A DNA stretch of 64,000 nt. Source: Solirubrobacterales bacterium. GTDB lineage: Bacteria > Actinomycetota > Thermoleophilia > Solirubrobacterales > 70-9. The stretch's first letter is position 1; each line of letters opens with the position of its first letter. Location: contig JAICSS010000002.1 in assembly GCA_025936755.1 (NCBI GenBank), positions 81,845-145,844 on the forward strand, written 5' to 3'. Of the stretch, positions 16,490 through 24,368 are shown piece after piece. The translations under genes were made by a program, and so were the position numbers. Under the pieces are notes generated by a model. The model worked only from the letters and a program-made list of their open reading frames with translations, searched no databases and had not been told where the DNA came from.

Positions 16490-18028
16490 CTACAGCTCCA
16501 CATTGAGAGCTTCGATAACCCGCTCCCATTCGATTGGCACGCCGACACCCAGCCGGTGGCGCTTGGACGACACAAATCCATAGGTACGAAGGAGGGTGAG
16601 CTCAACCTGAAATGGAGTCCTCTGTCTTGGCCGGTTGCGACCTGAGACCTTCCGCATCACCTTGAGCTCCTCCGCCATATCGGTCTCAACGTCCGAGAGG
16701 TACTCGAAATACGACTCCTCGTTGAACGTCGGCGTCCCGCTGGCAGACTCACGGGTGTAGGCCAAGGGATTCGCCGCGAACCGGCGCTCCGACAAGCGGT
16801 GGAGGTAGTGAAGGAACGACTCATACCGGCCCGTCTGCAGAAGCGTCGCGCCTACGTACTCCTTCGCAGCAGCCGAATTCGGACCCCCGAATCGCTCGCA
16901 CAAGCTGGTGTATCGATATCCAAGGTCGGTCGGCCTCCCATCGTCGTCCAGCCATCCAAGGTGCATAAGGGAGCTATCGAGATCCTCTCTGTAGCTGTGA
17001 GCGCGATCCCTAATGCCTTGTTTCGCTTGACGCCCAGCCTGAGGCGGTATCCCGGAGGCAAACATCTCCCACGCCTCGTCCTCGCTTACGGCGCCGGCAT
17101 TAAGCAGTGCGACAAGCGTCTCCTTCAAGCCGTTAGTCCGTCCCTCGAAAATCTGACTCATCGCGCGCTCGTCGTCGCGAGCGATCCGCGTATAAGCGTC
17201 CGGCGTCTTGTACGTGCCCTCCTCATTAACCCACGGGGTAAGTACCTCCGGAGTGACGATCCACTCAAACCAGAACGCGCGCCAGACCTGAGAGAGAAAG
17301 CGATCATCGGCAGTGTTCGCGAGATAGTTTTCTGCCGTCTTGTCGGGCGCCAGTCGCGTGATTGCTGCAGTCAACTCCGCCGGGATCGGCGGCAAGGGCG
17401 TTATCTGGCCTGACGAGAGCCGCTTGGCCACCTGAAGCAAGCGGAAGAAGGCGTCCCTCGTCGTGGAGCCCTCGCGCATGTGAACCCACTGCGTTCGCGG
17501 GCTGGTCGAGGTCCTTTTCAGGCGCTGGCCCGCAGCGCTGTCGACCACCCGCAGCGTCCGCCTACATGCGATCCGGCCTGAAAACGGTGCGGCAAGGGTC
17601 GTATCCGGCTCTTCGTAGGTGAAGACCCCGATGGCCTTCGACTGGCTAACGTCGTCAAGAACCCGAGTAACGTATTCGCCCGCGTCCGAGAGAGTTGGGA
17701 ACGCCTCGGGTATGACGATCGCCACGCCGTTGTAGCCCTTGTCAATGTAGGCGTGGGCTTGGCCGATTGCCGTAAGCAAGCCATGCACCCCCTCGTTGGG
17801 GCGCTTGTACTCAAGCGCGATATCACGCTGGCTGCTTCCCGCGCCCTCCAGAAGCACGACCACGCCGTCGGCCCTCGGCCAGGGCGAGGAAGATGCCTCG
17901 TTCGAGGCGCTTGCGCTCAAAGCCCCAGGTGCGCTGCTGACCTCGTAGCAAAGGGACGCATCGGCGGCAAACATCCGCGCAAGCTCCGACCCAGCAAAGT
18001 CGGCCTCTGCGTTGTGGCTGTACGTCAC
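16490..18028 (-). CDS. candidate restriction endonuclease, PD-(D/E)XK fold
   Basis: A 512-residue protein encoded directly before the double methyltransferase. The N-terminal part shows a PD-(D/E)XK core: PRADGVVVLL (D54), ALEYKRP (E73, K75), then GQAHAYIDKGYNGVAIVIP with Q90. The rest is mostly alpha-helical without a motif I know. The GTG at 18028 was chosen because it overlaps the TGA of the preceding small frame (GTGA) and because codon use before it is unlike a gene; a longer version to ATG 18304 adds 92 basic, cysteine-rich residues that look spurious. Role as restriction enzyme is inferred from motif plus neighbour; specificity is unknown. Confidence 0.75.
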   Translation of the reverse strand: MTYSHNAEADFAGSELARMFAADASLCYEVSSAPGALSASASNEASSSPWPRADGVVVLLEGAGSSQRDIALEYKRPNEGVHGLLTAIGQAHAYIDKGYNGVAIVIPEAFPTLSDAGEYVTRVLDDVSQSKAIGVFTYEEPDTTLAAPFSGRIACRRTLRVVDSAAGQRLKRTSTSPRTQWVHMREGSTTRDAFFRLLQVAKRLSSGQITPLPPIPAELTAAITRLAPDKTAENYLANTADDRFLSQVWRAFWFEWIVTPEVLTPWVNEEGTYKTPDAYTRIARDDERAMSQIFEGRTNGLKETLVALLNAGAVSEDEAWEMFASGIPPQAGRQAKQGIRDRAHSYREDLDSSLMHLGWLDDDGRPTDLGYRYTSLCERFGGPNSAAAKEYVGATLLQTGRYESFLHYLHRLSERRFAANPLAYTRESASGTPTFNEESYFEYLSDVETDMAEELKVMRKVSGRNRPRQRTPFQVELTLLRTYGFVSSKRHRLGVGVPIEWERVIEALNVEL

Positions 18029-18216
18029 TTCGAAAAGCGGACGCCGAAGTTTTCGAACAGCTCGGCCGGACCTCCCGCGGCCCACGAAACGCAAAAGTCT
18101 CGATGCGGAAAAACCCCAGCAGCAACTGGGACTACTGGCGCGCGAAGTAGCCTCACGGCGGCAGTGTGCATCACGGGTCGGACGGCATCCCTCGGACAGC
18201 CACCTCCCTGAGCCAA
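18025..18216 (-). CDS. small reading frame translationally coupled to the restriction gene
   Basis: A 63-codon frame (ATG 18216; an inner ATG at 18171 gives 48 residues) ending in GGPAELFENFGVRFSK. The last 20 codons have strongly G/C third positions, unlike the same bases read in the neighbouring frame, and the TGA overlaps the GTG start of the nuclease gene. I recognise no family. It could be a real small protein such as a controller, a leader peptide, or the remnant of a larger N-terminal gene. Confidence 0.4.
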   Translation of the reverse strand: MAQGGGCPRDAVRPVMHTAAVRLLRAPVVPVAAGVFPHRDFCVSWAAGGPAELFENFGVRFSK

Positions 18217-18503
18217 AGCTCAAAAGGGGAAGGTCGGCGCATAGGCGCCAATCACGCCGGCGCGGACCTGCTTTAGAGGCAGACGTATCCTGAAAGACGC
18301 TCATGAGGTCACCTCTCGTGAGCCGGGGGCGGGCCGTGACAGCGGTGCCGCCCCATTTGACGTGTGCAGACAGAATGTATCAAGGTCCGTGGCGGAAAGT
18401 GCCGTCACTCAGGCGGGCAAAGCGAGCCTCTCGAGCTTCGTGTTGCCCCAAGCGTTGCCCCACGGCCGATTTTACACCCTGTTGTCTGTAAGACAATAAA
18501 ACT
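18217..18503. other. island end region without a supported gene
   Basis: About 290 bp between the small frame and the terminator. Short frames on either strand have no recognisable content. It should contain the promoter for the nuclease-methyltransferase operon (reading leftwards) and holds the second TTGCCCCA tandem repeat; nothing else is evident. Confidence 0.5.
18442..18462 (-). repeat. tandem TTGCCCCA repeat near the tRNA-proximal island end
   Basis: It matches 10943-10963 at 19 of 21 positions in the same orientation. On the - strand it encodes WGNAWGN followed by TKLERLALPA and a TGA. Either recombinase arm-type sites at both ends of the element or remnants of two related recombinase genes. 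Confidence 0.45.
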
Positions 18504-18529
18504 AAAAGGCCCGCATATGCGGGCCTTTT
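18504..18529 (-). terminator. replacement terminator for tRNA-fMet carried by the island
   Basis: A perfect 26-bp palindrome, AAAAGGCCCGCAT mirrored to ATGCGGGCCTTTT, with U-runs on both strands. It ends 6 bp from the tRNA 3' end, the same spacing as the older hairpin at 10774-10797 relative to the distal tRNA fragment, so the island brings its own terminator for the gene it disrupts. Confidence 0.85.
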
Positions 18530-18534
18530 ACGAA

Positions 18535-18609
<75 letters not shown>

Positions 18610-18719
18610 GCGGACTGTCGATGGTAGCAATGTGGCGGGGGTTGAGGGGCTCTTCGGCAGGGGTGGGGGCGGGTTTGCGCAGAGGGCTTCGGGGCGTCGC
18701 CGGGCTCTAGAGTGGCCGG

Positions 18720-19652
18720 GTGGCCAAGCGGGGCAAGCGGGTTGCGGTGATCGACGTGGGGACGAACTCGACGCGGTTGCTGGTGGCCGACGTGGACGGG
18801 GGCGTGGCGCCGCTGGAGCGGCGGAGCACGGTGACGCGGCTGGGGAGGGGCGTCGACCTGTCCGGGCGCCTGGCGAGCGAGGCGATCGAGGACGTCTGCG
18901 CGGCGATCGGCGGCTATGTCGGGATCCTGCAGGAGCTGGAGGCCGAGACGGTCGAGGTGATCGCGACCAGCGCGGTGCGGGACGCCGACAACGGCAGCGC
19001 CTTCGTCGCCGAGCTGCGGGAGCGGTTCGCGCTCTCGGCCCGGGTGCTCGACGGCGAGGAGGAGGCGCGGCTCACCTATCTGGGCGCGACTTCGGAGGCG
19101 CTGCCGAGCGAGCCGACCCTGGTGGTCGACATCGGCGGCGGCTCGACCGAGCTGATCGTCGGCAGCGGCAGCGAGATCTCCTTCCACGACTCCCTGCAGG
19201 CCGGCGTCGTCCGCCACACCGAGCGCCACGTCAACAGCGACCCCCCCACCGCCGGCGAGCTGGAAGCGCTCGCCACCGACGTCCGCGGCCAGATCGCCGA
19301 CTCGATCGGCGCCGGGGTCGAGGCCCGCCAGGGGATCGCGGTCGCCGGCACCCCGACCTCCCTCGCCGCGGTGGTGATGGAGCTCGAGCCCTACGACCCG
19401 ACACGGGTCCATGGCCACGTCCTCGACCTGCCCTCGATCCAGGTGATCCTCTCGCGGCTCGCCTCCCTCCCCCTCGCCGAGCGGGTCGAGGTCGCCGGCC
19501 TCCACCCCGACCGGGCGCCGACGATCGTCGCCGGCGTCGTCATCCTGGTCGAGACGATGCGCGCCTTCGACCTCGAGCAGATCGCCGTCTCCGAGCACGA
19601 CATCCTCTACGGCACCGCCCTCGCCGCCGCTCAAAACCCCTCTACGTACTAA
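18720..19652 (+). CDS. ppx: exopolyphosphatase / guanosine pentaphosphatase family
   Basis: A 310-residue Ppx/GppA protein of the short, two-domain type found in actinobacteria. ASKHA-fold motifs are clear: AVIDVGTNSTRLLVADV (phosphate 1), ATSAVRDADN, VLDGEEEARLTYLGA, and VVDIGGGSTELIVG (phosphate 2, residues about 136-150), then AVAGTPTSLAAV. It hydrolyses polyphosphate or pppGpp. GTG at 18720 gives the standard N terminus. It reads away from the tRNA. Confidence 0.93.
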   Translation: MAKRGKRVAVIDVGTNSTRLLVADVDGGVAPLERRSTVTRLGRGVDLSGRLASEAIEDVCAAIGGYVGILQELEAETVEVIATSAVRDADNGSAFVAELRERFALSARVLDGEEEARLTYLGATSEALPSEPTLVVDIGGGSTELIVGSGSEISFHDSLQAGVVRHTERHVNSDPPTAGELEALATDVRGQIADSIGAGVEARQGIAVAGTPTSLAAVVMELEPYDPTRVHGHVLDLPSIQVILSRLASLPLAERVEVAGLHPDRAPTIVAGVVILVETMRAFDLEQIAVSEHDILYGTALAAAQNPSTY

Positions 19653-19739
19653 TTGGACACTGTGTCTTGTCCAGAACGTACAGAGTGGTCAGTGAAGATT
19701 AGGAAGTACGAGAAGTAGGCGTCTCCTCTCCTCTATACT

Positions 19740-19979
19740 CGGTAGTTCGTCCAGGCCGCTGGTAGAAGTCAAGTACGAGCGGGTACATACTGGGCGGACC
19801 GGGGAAGAGGTGGGGCTGTGCTCCACCTTGCACTCCGGATACAGGGCTTAGGCGATTGCCGCATCATGGCGCCTCCCGCCGTCTGGGCCCACCGAATAAA
19901 AGGTCCCTGAAGACGTACCCCTGCCCGTCCTGAGGGGCCACCGGAATCGGCCGTCAGAGATGACGGCCGATTCTATTTT
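19740..19979 (+). ncRNA. candidate structured RNA of unknown class
   Basis: The 334 bp between ppx and the convergent TPP enzyme gene hold no reading frame but have RNA-like structure: TATACT (19734-19739) as a possible -10, an 8-bp hairpin in AGGTGGGG CTGTG CTCCACCT near 19816-19836, further G/C-rich pairings, and a strong terminator at 19945-19979. It lacks the marks of tmRNA, RNase P or SRP RNA that I could look for. It may instead be a long 3' UTR of ppx. Confidence 0.4.
19945..19979 (+). terminator. strong rho-independent terminator
   Basis: A perfect 12-bp stem, AATCGGCCGTCA / TGACGGCCGATT with GAGA loop, followed by CTATTTT on the + strand. No U-run on the other strand, so it ends a + strand transcript (ppx or the candidate RNA). 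Confidence 0.88.
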
Positions 19980-19986
19980 CGGCTCC

Positions 19987-21603
19987 CTAAGCCAGATTCG
20001 ACTTGCGGGGGTAGGCGACCTCGGGATCCGTGAGGACGTTGACCAGGGTCGGCCGGCCGGAGGCGAAGGCGCGCTCCAGGGCCGGCTTCAGCTCCCCCGG
20101 CTCGCGGACCAGGATCCCGTCGCAGCCGAGCGCTTCGACCAGCTCGTCGTAGCGCGTCTCCGGCCGCAGCTCGGCCGCCACCGAGTAGCCGTAGAGGAAC
20201 TTCATCGGGTGGTGCTCGAGGCCCCAGATGCCGTTGTTGCCCATCACCCCGACGACGCCCAAACCGTGACGCGACATCGTGTCGAACTCCATGCCGGCGA
20301 AGCCGAAGGCGCCATCGCCCAGAAGCAGGCAGACCTGGCGGTCGGGATGGGCGACCTTGGCCCCGATCGCCTGCCCCGGCCCGGCGCCCAGGCACCCGAA
20401 CGGCCCCGGGTCCATCCAGCAGCCCGGCTCGAAGGTTTCGATGTAGCGGCCGGCGTAGGAGACGAAGTCGCCGCCGTCGCCGACGACGATCGCGTCGCGG
20501 TCGAGCACTTCGTTCAGCTCGCGGTAGACCCGCACCGGGTGCAGCGGCGAGCGCCCGTCGTCGAGCTCGGCCCGCTCCGCCGCCCGCTTCTCCTCCTCGA
20601 CCGCGCGCAGCTGCTCGAGCCAGGCAGCGGTCCGCGGCGCCTCGGCGCCCGCGCCTTCGCGCAGCGCCGTCAGGGTCGCGCGCATGTCGCCGACGAGGTC
20701 GACGTCCGGCGCGCGGTTCCTCGGCAGCTGGTTCGGCACGACGTCGAGGCGGACGATCTTCGTCTCCTCGCCGAAGCTGCCGCCGAAGCCGAGGCGGAAG
20801 TCCATCGGCACGCCGACGACGAGGGCGACGTCGGCGCCCTGCAGGCCCGCCCCCCGCGCCCGGCTGAAGGCGAGCTCGTGGTCGGCGGGCAGGCAGCCGC
20901 GTCCGAGCCCGTTGAGGAAGACCGGGATCCCGAGCGCCTCGGCCAGCGCCCGCAGCTCCTCCTCGGCGCGGCCCCAGTAGAGGCCGGTGCCGGCCATGAT
21001 CGCCGGCCGCTCCGCCGCCGACAGCAGGGCGGCGGCCTCTTCGACCCCGGCGGCCGGTTCGGCCTGTTCGATCTGCAGAGGCAGCGGGATGTCGGCCTCG
21101 GCCTCGGTGAAGACGACGTCGAGCGGATAGTCGACGAAGGTGGGGCCGCTCGGGATCGCCGCCGCCAGGTCGAGCGCCGCTGCCGTGATCGGGCCGATCT
21201 GCGCCGGGTCCTTGACCGTCTCGGCCGACTTGACCAGCGGCGAGACGAACGGCAGGTGGTCGATCTCCTGCAGCGAGCCCGAGCCCCAGCGCATCTCCGG
21301 GGCCCGCCCGCCGAGCACGCAGATCGGCGAGCAGTTCGCCTGGGCGCCGGCGATCGCGCTGATCCCGTTCGTCACCCCCGGGCCGGCGGTCAGCGCCGCC
21401 ACCCCGACCCCGCGGGTCGCCTTCGCGATCCCCTCGGCGGCGAACACCGCCGTTTGCTCGTGGCGGACGTCGACGAGGGAGATCCCCTCCTCCCTGCAGC
21501 CGTCGTAGATCGAGAACAGGTGCCCGCCCGAGAGCGTGAAGAGGTTCTCCACCCCCCGCGACTTCAGGGCCTTCGCGACCAGCCTGCCTCCGTGCTCCGC
21601 CAT
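19987..21603 (-). CDS. thiamine-diphosphate enzyme (acetolactate synthase / 2-hydroxyacyl-CoA lyase type)
   Basis: A 538-residue three-domain ThDP enzyme. The cofactor-activating Glu is in [21 protein letters not shown] near residue 48; the C-terminal ThDP/Mg site is [20 protein letters not shown] to [10 protein letters not shown] (about 438-470). Overall layout matches biosynthetic acetolactate synthase large subunits, but [12 protein letters not shown] is closer to oxalyl-CoA decarboxylase and 2-hydroxyacyl-CoA lyases, and no ilvN-type regulatory subunit is adjacent. The substrate therefore stays open. Its stop lies just past the terminator at 19945-19979. Confidence 0.82.
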   Translation of the reverse strand: MAEHGGRLVAKALKSRGVENLFTLSGGHLFSIYDGCREEGISLVDVRHEQTAVFAAEGIAKATRGVGVAALTAGPGVTNGISAIAGAQANCSPICVLGGRAPEMRWGSGSLQEIDHLPFVSPLVKSAETVKDPAQIGPITAAALDLAAAIPSGPTFVDYPLDVVFTEAEADIPLPLQIEQAEPAAGVEEAAALLSAAERPAIMAGTGLYWGRAEEELRALAEALGIPVFLNGLGRGCLPADHELAFSRARGAGLQGADVALVVGVPMDFRLGFGGSFGEETKIVRLDVVPNQLPRNRAPDVDLVGDMRATLTALREGAGAEAPRTAAWLEQLRAVEEEKRAAERAELDDGRSPLHPVRVYRELNEVLDRDAIVVGDGGDFVSYAGRYIETFEPGCWMDPGPFGCLGAGPGQAIGAKVAHPDRQVCLLLGDGAFGFAGMEFDTMSRHGLGVVGVMGNNGIWGLEHHPMKFLYGYSVAAELRPETRYDELVEALGCDGILVREPGELKPALERAFASGRPTLVNVLTDPEVAYPRKSNLA

Positions 21604-21650
21604 CCCGGCAGCCTATTTGCTGGCCGGCCGTCTGGGGTTACCATCGCCTG

Positions 21651-21736
21651 GCCCGGGTGGCGAAACTGGCAAAAGCAGCGGCCTTAAAAGCCGCCGCCCC
21701 CTCGGGGGCTTGCGGGTTCGAGTCCCGCCCCGGGCA
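21651..21736 (+). tRNA. tRNA-Leu (TAA)
   Basis: An 86-nt class II tRNA with acceptor GCCCGGG/CCCGGGC, discriminator A, anticodon TAA in loop CTTAAAA, an extra arm (CCGCCCCCTCGGGGG) and a T arm GCGGG-TTCGAGT-CCCGC. CCA is not encoded. UUA is rare in such a G+C-rich genome, and this tRNA reads it. Confidence 0.95.
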
Positions 21737-21879
21737 TTCCCCGAGCCGATCGCCGCCTTCCCTGCAATTTGCGGGTTTCCCGGCTCCCTAAACGGGCAAT
21801 AAAACCTTTGCAAGGGCGCAACTTCGGCCCTGTTACCGTGTCCTTAGTCTCTGGAACCGTCCTTCCACCGGGAGAGCTC

Positions 21880-23394
21880 TTGGAGGCATCAGCCCTAACT
21901 CACGCCAGTCGCCGCGGGCTCCTCGCCCGCCGCTCGCCGCTGCTCAAGCTGCAGGGCGACGAGAAGCTGATCGCGATGGCGCGAGCCGGCAACCCGGGCG
22001 CCTTCGAGACGATGGTCGACCGCTACCAGGGCCGCCTGCTCGGCTTCTGCCGCCAGATGCTGGGCTCGACCGAGGACGCCGAAGACGTCCTCCAGGAGGT
22101 CTTCGTCAACGCCTACCGGGCGATGCTCGCCGACGAGCGTGAGATCAACCTCCGCCCCTGGCTCTACCGGATCGCCCGCAACCGCTGCCTCAACTACCTG
22201 CGCAAGCCGAAGGCCGACGCGCAGGAATCGATGGACATGGTCCCCGAGGTCGACGCCGCCTCGACCGCCGAGCGCGTCCACAACCGCGAGGAGTTCCGGC
22301 AGATCCTCAGCGACGTCAACAAGCTTCCCGAGACCCAGCGCTCCGCCCTGCTGCTGCGCGAGATGGACGCCCTCAGCTACGAGGAAATCGCCGCCGCGAT
22401 GGACACCACCGTGCCCTCGGTGAAGTCGCTGCTGGTGCGGGCGCGGATCTCGCTGACCGAGGCGAGCCAGGCGCGCCTGCTGACCTGCGGCGAGGTCCGG
22501 GTCGAGCTCTCCGAAGCGGCCGAGGGCCTGCGCAAGGCTTCGGCTCCGGTTCGCCGTCACGTCCGCGAGTGCGAGGAATGCGCCGACTTCCGCTCCCAGC
22601 TTCGCTCCAACGAGAAGGCGCTGGCGGCGCTTTTCCCGGTCGGGCCGCTGATCGCCTTCAAGGGCTTCCTCCTCTCCAAGCTCGGCCTCGGCGGAGCCGG
22701 GGGCGCGGGCGCGACCGGTGCCGGGACCGCCACCGCGGGCGCCGGAGCCGTCGGCGGCGCCGCTGCCGCGTTCGGCGGCGGCTCGGCTGTCAGTGGCCTG
22801 GGCGCGCTCGGCGGCGCGCTCGGGACCAAGGCCGTCGCCGGTGTCGTCACCGCCGCCGTCCTCACCGCCGGCGCGGTCGAGGTGAAGCAGACCACCGGCA
22901 CCCCGGTCGAACCGAACAGCGACAGCGCTCCCGCCCTGGTTCAGGAAACCGGCACCGCCACCCTCTCCGCTTCCGAAGCCGCGCCCGCGATCGCCGCCCA
23001 CACCAGGGCGCCCGCCGTCGAGCCGGTCGCCGAAGCGCCGCCGGTCCCGGCGCCCGCCCCGGTCGCCGAAGAAACCGCCGCGCCCCCGCCTCCGCCCGCC
23101 GCGGAGGAAGACGAAGAAGCCGCCGGCGAGTCCGCCGCCGGCGAGGAAGTCACGATCGGCGACGGGGACGCGGCGATCACCGGCGCCCAGCCTTCCGAAG
23201 AAGTCGCCGGCGCCCACGGCGGCAGCGGCACCGTCGTCGTCACCACCAGCCCGCCGCCGAGCGAACCGCCTCCGCCGCCCCCGCCGGCCGAACCGGACAG
23301 CTCGCCGCCCAGTGAGCCGCCTCCACCGGTGGTCGAAGCAACGGTCCCGGTCCCGGCGCCGGCGCCCGAACCGGCCCCGGTCGCCGAACCGTAG
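21880..23394 (+). CDS. ECF sigma factor fused to anti-sigma-like zinc finger, membrane anchor and Pro-rich tail
   Basis: A 504-residue protein. Sigma region 2 lies at about 30-105 (AFETMVDRYQGRLLGF, DAEDVLQEVFVNAYRAM) and region 4 at about 145-195 (LPETQRSALLLREMDALSYEEIAAAMDTTVPSVKSLLVRAR). A zinc-binding anti-sigma motif (HVRECEEC, 227-234) follows, then a Gly/Ala-rich stretch, one membrane helix (KAVAGVVTAAVLTAGAVEV, about 316-334) and a 170-residue Pro/Glu/Ala-rich outer tail. Sigma and regulator are thus on one chain tied to the membrane. TTG at 21880 was chosen for its GGGAGAG ribosome site; an ATG at 21769 would add 37 unlikely residues. Confidence 0.85.
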   Translation: MEASALTHASRRGLLARRSPLLKLQGDEKLIAMARAGNPGAFETMVDRYQGRLLGFCRQMLGSTEDAEDVLQEVFVNAYRAMLADEREINLRPWLYRIARNRCLNYLRKPKADAQESMDMVPEVDAASTAERVHNREEFRQILSDVNKLPETQRSALLLREMDALSYEEIAAAMDTTVPSVKSLLVRARISLTEASQARLLTCGEVRVELSEAAEGLRKASAPVRRHVRECEECADFRSQLRSNEKALAALFPVGPLIAFKGFLLSKLGLGGAGGAGATGAGTATAGAGAVGGAAAAFGGGSAVSGLGALGGALGTKAVAGVVTAAVLTAGAVEVKQTTGTPVEPNSDSAPALVQETGTATLSASEAAPAIAAHTRAPAVEPVAEAPPVPAPAPVAEETAAPPPPPAAEEDEEAAGESAAGEEVTIGDGDAAITGAQPSEEVAGAHGGSGTVVVTTSPPPSEPPPPPPPAEPDSSPPSEPPPPVVEATVPVPAPAPEPAPVAEP

Positions 23395-23400
23395 AAGCCC

Positions 23401-24330
23401 TCAGCCGAGGCCGATGACTTTGAGCCGGCGCATCAGGCAGGTGCCGGCGAACTGGCGCGTCTCCTCCAGCGAGTAGCCGAAGAGCTCGAAGTCCTCGCCG
23501 GCGTTCTCGGCCCACGGCGGCTGCAGAACCCCGTCGGCCAGCGGCAGCGCCTGCTCCAGCGTCCGCTGGATCGCCTGCTTGTAGCGGTCGTCCTCGCGCG
23601 CCTTCTCGCGCAGGAAGACCGAGCCGAAGGCGACGTGGCGGTGCTCGTCGCGGGCGACGTTGGAGAAGCCCTCGACGAAGCCCGGCAGCGTTCCTTCGCG
23701 TTCGTTGAAGTCCATGATGAAGTGCTGCCCGGTCAGGGCCAGCATCCCCTCGATCACCATGTGGTAGAGCGTCACCGCCTCGACCAGGGCCTCGGCGTCC
23801 TCCGGCTCGGCCGAGAGACGGTCGGTGCGCTCCTTCAGCATCCCGTCGAAGAGGGCGCCGAACTTCTCGTTCAGGTGCGCGGAGGTCTCCGCCAGCATCT
23901 CGCTCAACCGGTCGGACTCGAGCACCCCCACCTCGCGGTAGAAGCGCTCGAAGAAGCGGACGTGGCGGGCCTCGTCGGCGATCTGCGTGCAGAGGAAGAT
24001 CTTCTGGTCCTCGGTCGGCGCCGCCCGCATGATCGGCCCCAGCTCCTCGGCCACCTTCTGCTCGCCGATGAAGAACGACGAGAGCCCGTACATGCGCTGG
24101 AAGCGCTCCTCGGGGCTGATCCGCTGGTGCCAGTCCTCGCGGTCGCGGCTGAAGTCGAGCTCCTGCGTCTGCCACTGCTGCCGCTCCCAGAGGTCGTAGA
24201 GCTCGGCGTAGGTGAGGAGCTTCACCTCCGAGGTGCGATCGGCGGCCTCGTTCAGCGCCGGGTCCGCCGTCGCCCGGAAGTCGGAGCGCTCGGTCCGCGA
24301 CTGGGTCCCGGTTGCCGGTTTCGCCTCCAT
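23401..24330 (-). CDS. R2-like ligand-binding oxidase (ferritin-like, Mn/Fe type)
   Basis: A 309-residue ferritin-like protein related to ribonucleotide reductase R2. Metal ligands: E90, E120/H123 (DEARH), E194, and E229/H232 (RDEHRH). Two features point to the R2lox group instead of true NrdB: Val93 three residues after the first Glu, and Tyr189 five residues before E194, the pair known in the Mycobacterium and Geobacillus proteins to form a Tyr-Val cross-link. No nrdA is nearby. R2lox proteins bind a fatty-acid-like ligand; the reaction is unknown. It ends 6 bp from the convergent sigma-factor gene. Confidence 0.85.
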   Translation of the reverse strand: MEAKPATGTQSRTERSDFRATADPALNEAADRTSEVKLLTYAELYDLWERQQWQTQELDFSRDREDWHQRISPEERFQRMYGLSSFFIGEQKVAEELGPIMRAAPTEDQKIFLCTQIADEARHVRFFERFYREVGVLESDRLSEMLAETSAHLNEKFGALFDGMLKERTDRLSAEPEDAEALVEAVTLYHMVIEGMLALTGQHFIMDFNEREGTLPGFVEGFSNVARDEHRHVAFGSVFLREKAREDDRYKQAIQRTLEQALPLADGVLQPPWAENAGEDFELFGYSLEETRQFAGTCLMRRLKVIGLG

Positions 24331-24368
24331 CGGCCGAGCCTAGCAGCGGCCTGGCTGCCTGGCCAGTT

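Noticed and set aside
16490..18304. A 604-residue form of the restriction candidate starting at ATG 18304
   Set aside because: The extra 92 residues are Arg/Cys/Ser-rich with poor codon use, while the overlapping small frame has good codon use and a coupled GTGA junction at 18028.
19740..19979. tmRNA, RNase P RNA or SRP RNA
   Set aside because: No tRNA-like end or tag frame (tmRNA), no conserved RNase P core blocks, and no GGAAGGAAGCAGC-like SRP loop could be found by eye.
22680..22860. Frameshift in the sigma-factor gene at the Gly/Ala-rich stretch
   Set aside because: The frame stays open with strong third-position G/C on both sides and the membrane helix and Pro-rich tail follow in the same frame, so a single fused protein is the simpler reading.
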